Assembly (NCBI RefSeq): GCF_000418325.1
Contig: NC_021658.1
Span: 7,826,001-7,890,000 of the forward strand
Origin: Sorangium cellulosum So0157-2
GTDB taxonomy: Bacteria; Myxococcota_A; Polyangia; Polyangiales; Polyangiaceae
Direction of reading: 5' to 3'
DNA: 64,000 nt
Position 1 is the stretch's first letter, and the number at the start of each line of letters is the position of its first letter. Both the position numbers and the translations under genes were made by a program. Positions 24,474 to 33,025 of the stretch are shown here, in pieces. The notes below the pieces were generated by a model. That model saw only the letters and a list, made by a program, of their open reading frames with translations. It did no database searches and was not told where the DNA came from.

Positions 24474-26873
24474 CTACGCGGCCGCCGCCGGCTCCCCCGC
24501 CGCCGCGTTCGCCGCCGCGCCGCCGCCCACGGCCTCGATCGGCGCCTCCTCCAGCGCCGCCGCGATCACCTGGCTCATGTCCTCGACGAAGATGATCTCC
24601 AGCCCAGCCCGCACCTCCGCCGGGATCTCCTCCGCGTCGCGCGCGTTCTTCTGCGGCAGGATCACCCGCGTGATCCCGGCGCGGTGCGCCGCGAGCACCT
24701 TGGACTTGATCCCGCCGACCGGCAGCACCCGCCCGCGCAGCGTGCACTCGCCCGTCATCGCCGTGTCCGAGCGCACGCGCCGCCCGGAGAGGAGCGACGT
24801 CAGCGCCGTGAACATGGTCACGCCCGCCGACGGCCCGTCCTTGGGCACCCCGCCCGCCGGGACGTGGATGTGCAGGTCCTCCGTCTCGAGCTTCGCCGTG
24901 TCGACGCCGAGCTCGCCGGCGTGGCTGCGCACGTAGGTGAGCGCCGCCTTCGCCGACTCCTTCATCACGTCGCCCAGCTGGCCCGTGATCTCGACCCTCC
25001 CCTTCCCCGGCATCCGCGACGTCTCGATGAACAGGATGTCCCCGCCCACCGGCGTCCAGGCGAGCCCGGTCGCGACCCCGGGCACGCTCGTCCGCTCCGC
25101 GACGTCGCTGAAGAACCGGACCTTGCCGAGGTACTTGCCGAGATCGCTCGCCTCGACGACCACGCGCGGCGCCTTGCCGTCCGCCGCGCGGGCGATCTCC
25201 AGCGCGACCGCCCGGCACAGCTTCTTGATCTCGCGGCCGAGCTGCCGCACCCCGGCCTCGCGCGTGTAGTCGCGCACGATCGCCGCGAGCGCCTCGTCCG
25301 TGATCGAGAGCGATCCCGGATCGATCGCGTGCTCCTTGAGCTGCTTCGGGACGAGGTGCGACCGCGCGATCGCGATCTTCTCGTCCGGCGTGTAGCCGGA
25401 CAGCTCGATGACCTCGAGCCGGTCCCGGAGCGGCGCCGAGAGCGCGCCGAGGTCGTTCACGGTGCAGAGGAAGACGACCTCCGACAGATCGAACGGCAGC
25501 TCCATGTAGTGGTCGACGAACGTCCGGTTCTGCTCCGGATCGAGCACCTCCAGGAGCGCCGCCTCGGGCGAGCCGCGGAAGCCCGCGCCGAGCTTGTCGA
25601 CCTCGTCGAGGAGCACGATCGGGTTCTTCACCTTGGCCTTCTTCAGCGCGTGCACGATGCGCCCGGGCAGCGCGCCGACGTACGTCCGCCGGTGGCCGCG
25701 CAGCTCCGCCTCGTCGTGCACGCCGCCGAGCGAGATCCTCACGAACGGCCGGCCGGTGGCGTCGGCGATCGACTGGCCGAGCGAGGTCTTGCCCACGCCG
25801 GGCGGGCCCGCGAAGCACAGGATGGTCGCGCGCGCCTTCCCCGTCAGCTTGAGCACCGCCATGTGCTCCAGGATGCGGCGCTTCACGTCGTCGAGGCCGC
25901 GGTGATCCTCGTCGAGCTTCGCCTGGACCGCGTCGAGGTCGTCCTTGACGGTCGCCCGCGCGCTCCACGGGAGATCGGCGATCCACTCGAGGTAGGTGCG
26001 GATCACGTTGTGCTCGGCGCTCTGCGGGCCGACCGACTCGAGCCGCCGGAGCTCCCGGTCGGCGACCGCGCGCGCCTCCTCGGAGAGCCCGGCCTCGTCG
26101 AGGCGCCGGCGGAGGAGCGACAGCTCGTCCTCGCCCTCCTCGCCGCCCGCGAGCTCCTTCTGGATGGCCCGGAGCTGCTCGCGCAGGATCGCCTCGCGCT
26201 GGCCCTTGCCGAGCTCGCGCCGCACGTCGTTGTCGATCTTCTTCTTCAGGTCCGCGAGCGCGGCCGCCTCGGAGAGCAGGCCGGCGACCCGCTGGAGCCG
26301 CGGCACGACGCGCAGCTCGGCGAGCACCTCCATCTCCTTCTCGGTCGGGAGCCCGAGCGCGCCGGCGACCTGATCCGCGAACAGGCCCGGCTCGGCCCGG
26401 CTCGCGGCGGCGATCTCGGAGAGGTTCGTCGCGGTCCTCGGGCCGAGCTCGCGGGCGCGCTCGCGCAGCGACGCGGCGAGCAGGCGCGCCTCCTCGGCGT
26501 CGCCGGGGAACTCCGGCGCGAGCGCGCCCTCGGCGCGCCAGTACGGCTCGGCCTCGACAAGGGCCGTGAGCGCGAAGCGATCGAGCCCCTCGATCACCAG
26601 CCGGTAGCCGTTCGAGACGCGCGTGACGTCGACGACCCGGGCGAACGTGCCGATGTCGTGGAGATCCTCGCGGCGAGGATCCTCGCGCTTGGGGTCGCGC
26701 TGCGCGATCACGCCGATCACGTCGCCGGGGTGGACCGCGCCGAGCAGCGCCACCGAGCGGGCGCGGCCCACCGGGAGCGTGAGCACGGTGCCCGGGAAGA
26801 GCACGCCCGTGCGGAGCGGGAGCAGAGGGAATGGAGAGCGAGGCGCGCTGGCGCCGCTGCGAAGCTGGCTCAT
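24474..26873 (-). CDS. lon: ATP-dependent protease Lon
   Basis: Lon unfolds and degrades damaged and regulatory proteins in the cytoplasm. The 799 residues match the family's full length: LON substrate-binding domain (about 15-205, LPLRTGVLFPG), coiled-coil hinge, AAA+ module with Walker A GPPGVGKTS, Walker B (IVLLDEVDKL) and sensor elements (TVNDLG), then the protease domain with Ser682 in PKDGPSAGVTM and Lys in GGIKSKVLAAHRAG (723/725). All catalytic residues are present. Myxobacteria commonly have two Lon proteases (LonV and LonD/BsgA, the latter needed for development); which one this is cannot be told from sequence alone. The C-terminus ends in an Ala-rich tail. Confidence 0.97.
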   Translation of the reverse strand: MSQLRSGASAPRSPFPLLPLRTGVLFPGTVLTLPVGRARSVALLGAVHPGDVIGVIAQRDPKREDPRREDLHDIGTFARVVDVTRVSNGYRLVIEGLDRFALTALVEAEPYWRAEGALAPEFPGDAEEARLLAASLRERARELGPRTATNLSEIAAASRAEPGLFADQVAGALGLPTEKEMEVLAELRVVPRLQRVAGLLSEAAALADLKKKIDNDVRRELGKGQREAILREQLRAIQKELAGGEEGEDELSLLRRRLDEAGLSEEARAVADRELRRLESVGPQSAEHNVIRTYLEWIADLPWSARATVKDDLDAVQAKLDEDHRGLDDVKRRILEHMAVLKLTGKARATILCFAGPPGVGKTSLGQSIADATGRPFVRISLGGVHDEAELRGHRRTYVGALPGRIVHALKKAKVKNPIVLLDEVDKLGAGFRGSPEAALLEVLDPEQNRTFVDHYMELPFDLSEVVFLCTVNDLGALSAPLRDRLEVIELSGYTPDEKIAIARSHLVPKQLKEHAIDPGSLSITDEALAAIVRDYTREAGVRQLGREIKKLCRAVALEIARAADGKAPRVVVEASDLGKYLGKVRFFSDVAERTSVPGVATGLAWTPVGGDILFIETSRMPGKGRVEITGQLGDVMKESAKAALTYVRSHAGELGVDTAKLETEDLHIHVPAGGVPKDGPSAGVTMFTALTSLLSGRRVRSDTAMTGECTLRGRVLPVGGIKSKVLAAHRAGITRVILPQKNARDAEEIPAEVRAGLEIIFVEDMSQVIAAALEEAPIEAVGGGAAANAAAGEPAAAA

Positions 26874-27042
26874 GCGAACTCCTGGGGCAGCGAAAGGCTC
26901 GCGCCATCCCTGCCGGATCGGATCGGTGGACGGGTGGTTGCGGAGCGCCGCGCCTCCGCCCGGTCAGGGCGGCGCGCGGCGCGCGGATGGGTCGCTCACG
27001 TAGACCGCCGCGAGCGACCGCTCGGGCGAGCTCCATGAATCG

Positions 27043-27067
27043 ATGAACGGAAAGTAAATTCGTTCAT
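27043..27067. promoter_or_regulatory. Inverted repeat ATGAACG...CGTTCAT upstream of lon
   Basis: Seven-bp arms separated by an AT-rich 11-bp spacer (GAAAGTAAATT) lie 170 bp before the lon start and 42 bp after the end of the repeat-protein gene. It could be a terminator for that gene or an operator for lon. No T-run follows in the minus direction. Confidence 0.35.
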
Positions 27068-27108
27068 GCGTCCGTCAACCCGCCCTGCGAGCGAGCGCGG
27101 CGGTCGGG

Positions 27109-28917
27109 TCAGAACGCCTCGACGCCGAGCACGAGGCCGGGCCAGCCGCGCCAGGGGTTCACGGTGTCGCCCTCGCCGAGGGCTTTGCTGCCGTACGGGC
27201 TGAGCTGGCCTTCCTCGGCGGTGGCGCCGTTGGCGACGTTGTAGCTGGGGCCGCCGAAGACCGCGAGGCCGGGGAAGAGGCGGTAGCCGAGGAGCGCGCG
27301 CGCCTGCGTCATCCAGGCGGAGAGGTTGCCCGTCGAGGGCTCGAGGAGGGAGTACCCGAGCACCTCCAGATCGATGAAGGCGCGCTCGCGGAGATGGAAG
27401 CGGCCGCCCAGGCCGAGCGAGAACGCCAGCAGGGGGCGGTCGCCGGCCACGCGCACGCCGACCCCGTAGATGTTGTGGACGTGGACGCTCCCGTGCTTGA
27501 GGCCGGCCATCACGATGCCGGACTCCGTGCCCCACACGTCGACGTGGTTGCGGCCGTTGCGGATGAAGTTGAGCAGCCCGAGCGAGAACTGCGACGCGTC
27601 GGCGTAGTTGACGAGGCCGATCTGCGTCCCCTCCACCTTGCCGGTGGCCACGTTGACGAGCCCGAGCTGCACGTCGGTCGACGCGCCCGCGGCCACGTTG
27701 ATCAGGCTGAGCTGCGTGTCGGTCCATTCGCCCGCGGCCACGTTGACGAGGCCGAGCTGCACGTCGGTCGCCGCGCCCACGGCGAGGTTGATGGCGCCGA
27801 GCTGCACGCCGGTCGCGTCGCTCACGGCGGCGTTGGCCACGCCGATCTGCAGGTCGGCCAAGGCGCCCGCGGCGACGTTGATCGCGCCGAGCTGCGCCCC
27901 GTCCACGGCGCCGGCGGCGACGTTGAGCACGCCGCCCTGCGCGCCCGAGACCGGGCCGGCGGCGACGTTGATCGAGCCGACCTGCGCGCCCGAGAGCGAC
28001 CTCGCGAGGTTGAGGCCGGCGGCGAGCTGCGCGCCGCGCGCCGGGCCGAGCGCGAGGTTGGCGCCGGCCGCGAGCTGGGCGCCGCACACGAACGACGAGG
28101 CGATGTTGACGCCGGCGCCGGCCTCGATGCCCGAGATGCCCGCCGTGTACCCGCCGAGGAGGTTGAGCGAGTAGCGGCGGACGACGTTCGTGCCGTCGAT
28201 CGTCGAGGTGCCGACGAACGGGACGATGTCGCCGCCGAGGTAGACGTCCTTCGCGCCGGGGAGCGAGCACCGGGCAGGCTCCGGGGGCGCGGGCTGCGAG
28301 GAGCGCGCGGGCTGCGCGGGGCGCGCGGCGCCCGCGGGCGCGGCCTGCCCGCCGGCGGCCGGAGGCGCCGGGGGCGCGGCGGGCTCCGGCTGCGCGGGCG
28401 GCGCCTCGGGGGCGCGCTTGCCGAACGACGCCGCGAGCTCCGCGGCCTCGTCCCGGACCAGGTTGCCCGCGAGCAGGGCGATCGCCTCGGCGGCGCGATC
28501 GGGCTCCCCGGGGATATCGATGGTGCGCTCGATGCGGCGGCCGTCCGCGGCGGTGTAGCTCAGCGTGACGCGGCCGTCGGGCTCGCCGCGGAGCACCAGC
28601 GTGGGGCGCCCGGCGGCCGCCGCGGGGACCGGCGTCACGCCGGCGCCGAGCTCGCGCTCGACGGCGGCGCGCACCGCGTCGGGATCGAGCGTCCACGGCG
28701 CGCCGTCGACGACGAGATCGACGCCGGCGGCGCGCGGCTCCTCGGCGAGGGCGCGCGCGGGAGGCGCGGCGGCCGCGGCGAAGGCGCCCGCGGCCGCGAG
28801 GGCGCGCAGGAGGGCGACGCCCGCGCGGAGGCCCGCGCCGCGCGCGGACATCTTCCGATCGCGGCGCGGCGAGCCCCGCGGCGCCGCGGGCGGAGGAGCG
28901 ATGTGGGGTGTGTTCAT
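27109..28917 (-). CDS. Surface protein with 15-residue repeats (LA_2272-like)
   Basis: The N-terminus has a probable signal peptide (ALLRALAAAGAFAAAAAPPARALA), a first domain (about 65-170), a Pro/Ala linker, then from about residue 265 to 440 about eleven tandem units of 15 residues of the type [SD]GAQLGAINVAAGAV; Gln at the fourth and Asn at the ninth place are nearly invariant. The C-terminal third (about 440-602) alternates strands. This architecture matches the LA_2272-type surface repeat proteins. The repeat likely builds a beta-helix or barrel wall at the cell surface. It is the last gene after a sigma/anti-sigma pair, which suggests that it is their target. Start is uncertain: 28917, or 28851 which gives a shorter signal peptide. 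Confidence 0.6.
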   Translation of the reverse strand: MNTPHIAPPPAAPRGSPRRDRKMSARGAGLRAGVALLRALAAAGAFAAAAAPPARALAEEPRAAGVDLVVDGAPWTLDPDAVRAAVERELGAGVTPVPAAAAGRPTLVLRGEPDGRVTLSYTAADGRRIERTIDIPGEPDRAAEAIALLAGNLVRDEAAELAASFGKRAPEAPPAQPEPAAPPAPPAAGGQAAPAGAARPAQPARSSQPAPPEPARCSLPGAKDVYLGGDIVPFVGTSTIDGTNVVRRYSLNLLGGYTAGISGIEAGAGVNIASSFVCGAQLAAGANLALGPARGAQLAAGLNLARSLSGAQVGSINVAAGPVSGAQGGVLNVAAGAVDGAQLGAINVAAGALADLQIGVANAAVSDATGVQLGAINLAVGAATDVQLGLVNVAAGEWTDTQLSLINVAAGASTDVQLGLVNVATGKVEGTQIGLVNYADASQFSLGLLNFIRNGRNHVDVWGTESGIVMAGLKHGSVHVHNIYGVGVRVAGDRPLLAFSLGLGGRFHLRERAFIDLEVLGYSLLEPSTGNLSAWMTQARALLGYRLFPGLAVFGGPSYNVANGATAEEGQLSPYGSKALGEGDTVNPWRGWPGLVLGVEAF

Positions 28918-28973
28918 CGACCGTGCTGTGCCCGCTCGCCGCGCGATCGTTCACGCGCGCGCGACGCTCGCGC

Positions 28974-29846
28974 TCACTCGTCCGCGCTGCGCATCGCCTC
29001 GAGCAGCGAGCGCGACTCGGCCTGGCGGTAGCCGCCGAAAGAGCCCTGCGCAAACGGATCGAGCGCCCGCTGCGCCTCGTCCTTGCGGCCGAGGCGAACG
29101 AGGCAGAGGGCGCGGTTGTACTGGGCCTCGACGGCGAAGCGGCCGCGCGGGGCGGCCGCGAGGTAAGCGTCCCAGGCCGAGAGCGCGGACGCGGGCTCGC
29201 GCTCGACGAAGTGCGCGCGGTGCGCCGCCTGATAGAGCGCGTCCGCGTCGGGACCCGGCGGCGGGCGCTGGATGGCCTGGGGATCGCTCGCTGACGCGCG
29301 CGCGGGCGCGGGCGCGGGGCGCGCGGCGCTCGGCGCGACGGGCGGGCGCGCGCGCGGCGCGACCGCGAGCTCCGGCGCGCGCTGCGGCGCGGGGGCGACC
29401 GGGGGATCGGCGGTGGGCAGAGACGGCGGCGCGGGCGCGACCGGCGCGGCGCTCGCCTCGGCCTCCGGCGGCGCGGGCGCCTCGACCTCGGGCTCCGCGA
29501 TCTCGGGCGCCTCGGGCGCGGGCGCGTCGGCCGCGTGCCGCGGCCCGGAGCGCGCGCGCGGCGGCGGCGCGGGAGGATCCCTCGGCGGCTCGGCCGCGCT
29601 CAGGCCGAGCTGCGACGCGATGTCGTGGAAGGCGTCCGGGAACCAGCGCGCGGCCGAGGCCCACGCGGCCGAGCCGACGAGCACGGCGGCGAGCGGGACG
29701 ACCACGCGGACCGTGGTGAGCCGGCGGGCGCGCTGCGCCTTCAGGCTCCTCATCACGCGGGCGCGCGTCTCGTCGCGGCGGGCGACGGACGCGTCCGCCT
29801 CCTCGCGCAGCGCGCGCGCGGCCTCGCGGAGCACGTCGTCCTTCAT
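28974..29846 (-). CDS. Probable anti-sigma factor with membrane anchor and TPR-like C-terminus
   Basis: 290 residues: an N-terminal Arg/Glu-rich helix region (about 1-45), one membrane segment (about 46-66, VRVVVPLAAVLVGSAAWASA), a very Pro/Ala-rich linker (about 85-205), and a C-terminal helical repeat (LYQAAHRAHFVEREPASALSAWDAYLAAAP, YNRALCLVRLGRKDEAQRALDPF) of TPR type. Its ATG overlaps the stop of the ECF sigma gene (ATGA, 29843-29846). Overlap with a sigma factor plus a cytoplasmic head, membrane span and periplasmic tail is the usual design of an anti-sigma factor; no zinc anti-sigma motif (H..C..C) is present, so the call depends on context. Confidence 0.6.
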   Translation of the reverse strand: MKDDVLREAARALREEADASVARRDETRARVMRSLKAQRARRLTTVRVVVPLAAVLVGSAAWASAARWFPDAFHDIASQLGLSAAEPPRDPPAPPPRARSGPRHAADAPAPEAPEIAEPEVEAPAPPEAEASAAPVAPAPPSLPTADPPVAPAPQRAPELAVAPRARPPVAPSAARPAPAPARASASDPQAIQRPPPGPDADALYQAAHRAHFVEREPASALSAWDAYLAAAPRGRFAVEAQYNRALCLVRLGRKDEAQRALDPFAQGSFGGYRQAESRSLLEAMRSADE

Positions 29847-30445
29847 GGGGTCCTCTCTTCCAGCAGCGTCCGGAGCTTCTGCTTGGCGTGGAACAGCCGC
29901 GTGCGCACCGTCGCCTCGGGCACGCCGAGGATCTCGGACACCTCGCGCGCGGTGCGCTCCTCGACCTCGCAGAGCACGAACGTCGCGCGCTGCGCGTCCG
30001 GCAGCGCGTCGAGGGCGCGGTTCAGGGCCTGGGCCAGCGCGGCGCGGCCGGCTTCCCGCTCGGGGCTCGGCGCGTCGTCCTCGTCCGGCTCCAGGGCGAG
30101 CCGCTCCATGGCGGCGCGGCGGCGCGCGGCGGCGCGGAGGTGGTGGCGGGAGTGGTTGACCGCGATCGCGATGAGGAACGTCTTCAGCGACGAGCCGCCG
30201 CGGAACCGCTGCGCGGCCTGCGGCAAGCTGACGAAGACGTCGTGCGCCAGGTCCTCGGCGGCGGCGTCGTCGCCGGTGAGGCGGCGGGCGAACCCGCGCA
30301 CGGCCGCGTAGTGCTTGTCGTACGCCTCGCCCACCGCCGCGGCGTCCCCGCGCCGCAGCCGCTCGACGAGCGCCTCCTCCTCGTCCTGCGCGCGCTCGGC
30401 GCCGCGGGAGAAGAGGAACGGCATCACGAGCGCGATGGCCCTCAT
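29843..30445 (-). CDS. ECF-family RNA polymerase sigma factor
   Basis: 200 residues, with region 2 (AYDKHYAAVRGFARRLTGDDAAAEDLAHDVFVSLPQAA) containing the -10-binding helix, and region 4 (RALDALPDAQRATFVLCEVEERTAREVSEILGVPEATVRTRLFHAKQKL), a helix-turn-helix that recognises the -35 element. ECF sigma factors direct RNA polymerase to stress or envelope genes and are held by an anti-sigma partner, here the next gene. The start at 30445 is set by an ATGA overlap with the stop of a leader peptide gene upstream. It is followed by its probable anti-sigma and a surface protein, so the operon likely responds to an envelope signal and may drive itself. Confidence 0.9.
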   Translation of the reverse strand: MRAIALVMPFLFSRGAERAQDEEEALVERLRRGDAAAVGEAYDKHYAAVRGFARRLTGDDAAAEDLAHDVFVSLPQAAQRFRGGSSLKTFLIAIAVNHSRHHLRAAARRRAAMERLALEPDEDDAPSPEREAGRAALAQALNRALDALPDAQRATFVLCEVEERTAREVSEILGVPEATVRTRLFHAKQKLRTLLEERTP

Positions 30446-30555
30446 CGGCCGCGACCTCTCCGCGGCGCTCCCGGGGTGACCGGGGCCCGCCGCCTCTCCC
30501 GGCGGAAAGCCCGCCGCTCGCTCCGTCCCTTCTCGGTCCATCCCTGCGTTGTCAT
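30442..30555 (-). CDS. 37-residue Arg-rich leader peptide coupled to the sigma factor gene
   Basis: The ATG at 30555 has a strong GGAGGT ribosome site four bases upstream. The peptide begins MTTQGWTEKGRSERRAFRRE and continues Arg/Pro-rich to a stop that overlaps the sigma factor ATG (ATGA, 30442-30445). The overlap and the good ribosome site mean that ribosomes finishing the peptide can restart on the sigma gene. It may be a true small protein (basic, 13 Arg) or only a translation-coupling device. The alternative is a longer sigma protein that starts at 30541, but that reading has no ribosome site. Confidence 0.45.
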   Translation of the reverse strand: MTTQGWTEKGRSERRAFRRERRRAPVTPGAPRRGRGR

Positions 30556-30938
30556 GGTTACCTCCGAACGGGCCCAGCGGCGCTGCCCTTTTGACGTCGA
30601 CCGGCGTCGGGGGGGTCGGGGCGACCTGTGGCACAGGGCTTCGTGCCCGGCGGGGCGGGGATCGTTCATGGGGCGGCGTCGATTTCGTGCCCGGACGGGT
30701 CCGGAGCGTTCAACCCCGGTGGGGGAAATCGACCTCGGCCGGCGGCGCCGACCTCCGGGGGTAGTCCACCTCACCGCGCCGAGGGTTCGGGGCGGGGCGG
30801 GCGTCGAGATCGTGCGGAGGCGCGGGAGCGTTGAACGGAGCGCGCGGCGGCGGGCACGCAGCGTCGGGTGGGCAGAGGGCGCCGCGGGACGTGCGGCGCC
30901 GCTGCCCTGGGTCCATCGCTGATCAGGAGTGATGACGT
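30556..30938. other. Divergent intergenic region
   Basis: About 380 bp between the leader peptide start (minus) and a lipoprotein gene (plus). It must carry the promoter of the sigma operon. I cannot pick out a convincing promoter; the sequence holds runs of G and short GTCGA/CGTC repeats without a clear hairpin. Confidence 0.3.
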
Positions 30939-31442
30939 ATGAGCATGCGCACCGCCTTCGAGTGGGGCCTCGGCCTCTCTTTGTGCTTCGTCTCGACGAC
31001 GATGATGGGTTGTTACATCAACACCAACGAGCGTTGCGACTGGGATGAAGATGAGGAGGAGTGCTTCTGGGACGAAGGCCCCGGCGCTCCCCACGGGGAG
31101 CGCCCGGACCGCGAAGAGGAAGAAGAAGATGATGATGGCCACTCGGGCACCGGCGGCGAGGGTGGCGTGAGCACCGGCGGCCAGGGCGGCGCGAGCACCG
31201 GCGGCCAGGGCGGGAGCTCCTCGGAGGACCCGGGCGCCTGCGAGGCGGACTGCGACTGCCCGAGCGGCAGCGCGTGCGTCGAGGGGACCTGCAAGACGCC
31301 CTGCGCGGCGTCGTGCGATTGCCCCGAGGGCGAGTCGTGCGAGGCCGGTTATTGCGAGCCGCCGCCCGAGCCGGCGATCTCCTGCGAGGCGGACTGCGAC
31401 TGTCCGAGCGGCAGCGCGTGCGTCGAGGGGACCTGCACCTGA
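30939..31442 (+). CDS. Cys-rich lipoprotein
   Basis: 167 residues. The signal peptide ends in a TTMMGC lipobox, so Cys25 would be lipidated. An acidic stretch (DEDEEE, EEEEEDDD) and Gly/Ser-rich tandem segments (STGGQGGA) follow. The C-terminal half has three Cys-rich modules of about 22 residues (CEADCDCPSGSACVEGTC, then CAASCDCPEGESCEAGYC, then the first again), six Cys each, likely forming disulphides outside the cell. It resembles the many Cys-rich lipoproteins of myxobacteria; a role in surface binding is only a guess. Start ATG 30939 has AGGAG about ten bases upstream. It converges on the kinase gene, with only 24 bp between stops. Confidence 0.7.
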   Translation: MSMRTAFEWGLGLSLCFVSTTMMGCYINTNERCDWDEDEEECFWDEGPGAPHGERPDREEEEEDDDGHSGTGGEGGVSTGGQGGASTGGQGGSSSEDPGACEADCDCPSGSACVEGTCKTPCAASCDCPEGESCEAGYCEPPPEPAISCEADCDCPSGSACVEGTCT

Positions 31443-31466
31443 GGCGCACGGCGTTTCCCGGGGGCC

Positions 31467-32453
31467 CTAGCTCAACGTGACCCGGGTCGCCTCCGCGCTC
31501 GCGGGTCGGGTCGCCGCGATGCTCGCGGTGGGCACATCGGCGTCGAGCGGAGCGCGCATCGGCTCGCCCCGCGCCTCCGCCACCGGCGGCGGCGGACGCC
31601 GGGACCCCGTGGCGAGCGCCGCGAACGTCCGCGCGAGCTCCTCGACCGTCTGAAATCTCAGCGCGGGATCCCTCTCCAGCGCGCGCTCGAAGAACCCGTC
31701 CAGCTCGACGGGCAGCCCCGGCGCGACCTCGGAGATGCGGGGGACCCGGCCCATCGAGAGCAACATCAGGTGCTCTCCCAGGGTCCTTCCCTGGAAAGGC
31801 AGCTGTCCGCAGAGCGCCCGGTACATCACGAGGCCGAGCGACCACAGGTCGGTGCGATGGTCCAGCAGCGACCTGCCGTCGAGCTGCTCGGGGCTCATGT
31901 ACCAGAGGGTGCCGAGGAGCTTCCCCGACGTGGAGATCCCTGGTCGACCGAGCTCCTTCACGATGCCGAGATCCAGGAGCTTGATCCTCTCCTCTTCATC
32001 CTGGGACGAGATGAAGAGGTTTGCCGGCTTGATGTCCCGGTGCACGAGCCGGATCGCGTGCGCCTTCCGCAGCGCACAGGCGATCTGCGGCAGGAACGCG
32101 GCCACCTCCTGCACGGTCAGCGTCCCGCGCCGCAGGAGGCGCGCTTCGAGCTCTTCCCCGTGGAGGAGCTCCATGACGATGTAGGGCGTCCCGGCGTCGA
32201 CGCCGAAGTCCATGATCCGCACGACGTGATCCGTCTCCGAGCCGAGCCGCGCCGCCGCCCTGGCCTCGCGCGCAAACCGCTCGCGCGCCACCCTGTCGGA
32301 GGCATACGTGTCCGACATCAACTTCAGGGCGACCGGGCGCTCCAGATCGAGATCCAGAGCTTGCCAGATGGTCCCCATGCCGCCTGCCGAGATCCGTCGT
32401 TCGGTCCAGTAGCGGCCCGCAACCAACCTTGGAATCACGCTGTCACGGGTCAT
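31467..32453 (-). CDS. Ser/Thr protein kinase with DLG in place of DFG
   Basis: 328 residues, soluble, kinase domain about 14-275: glycine loop ISAGGMGTIW, ATP-binding Lys44 in VALK, catalytic Asp140 in HRDIKPANL, and DLG (161-163) where DFG is normal. The metal-binding Asp161 is kept, so activity is still expected; Leu at the middle position is known in some active kinases. A 50-residue Pro/Ala tail follows without a membrane segment, so it is a cytosolic kinase. ATG 32453 has a GGAGAGAGG site upstream. It stands alone, and its substrates are unknown. Confidence 0.9.
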   Translation of the reverse strand: MTRDSVIPRLVAGRYWTERRISAGGMGTIWQALDLDLERPVALKLMSDTYASDRVARERFAREARAAARLGSETDHVVRIMDFGVDAGTPYIVMELLHGEELEARLLRRGTLTVQEVAAFLPQIACALRKAHAIRLVHRDIKPANLFISSQDEEERIKLLDLGIVKELGRPGISTSGKLLGTLWYMSPEQLDGRSLLDHRTDLWSLGLVMYRALCGQLPFQGRTLGEHLMLLSMGRVPRISEVAPGLPVELDGFFERALERDPALRFQTVEELARTFAALATGSRRPPPPVAEARGEPMRAPLDADVPTASIAATRPASAEATRVTLS

Positions 32454-33025
32454 GGTGCCTCTCTCCTGATTTGACGAGTCGATCGAGCCGGGTCCGCGCA
32501 CGACAGCGCCGAGCGCGCCTCTGCGCGGCCGGCGCAAGGAAGACAGGTCAATCCATGCGAGGGCGTGAGCTCCGTCCTCGGCGAGGACGAGCCGCCTCGG
32601 CGAACGCGCAGCTCCTCTCGCGGAGGCGGCGCCCCCCGGGCGCGCAGAGCGCTGGTTGGTCAGGTGTTACAGATGCGGAGAGCCCGCCGGCTCGTCCCCT
32701 GGACAAGCGTCGGAGTGAGGCGAATCGGCGTTCGTCGTCGAGGTTTGCAAAGCATGTGCCCCGGGGTATCCGCCCCGGCCGAGGCCAGGGCTCAACCTAC
32801 GTGGGAGCCCTATCCCACCGGGGAGCTTCGCCGGTCGCGCGTCGCGCGATATGCCAGGTGGGGCGCAGCGCTGAGGTAATTCGTCACATCGTGGCGAAAC
32901 CATCGTGGCAGGTTCGCCTCGATCGCGATCGGGCTCGCGCCCCAGGGCGCCGCGCGCGCGCCTCTCCGCCGGCGGCGCCGGCTCCGCGCAAGATTCCGAC
33001 GCAACGGCCGTACGCGGCGCGACGG
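32454..33025. other. Intergenic region of 572 bp
   Basis: No gene is supported. A short perfect hairpin, GTGGGA-GCCCTA-TCCCAC, lies at 32801-32818. The remainder is GC-rich and featureless; the start-proximal part must hold the promoter of the kinase gene. Confidence 0.35.
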
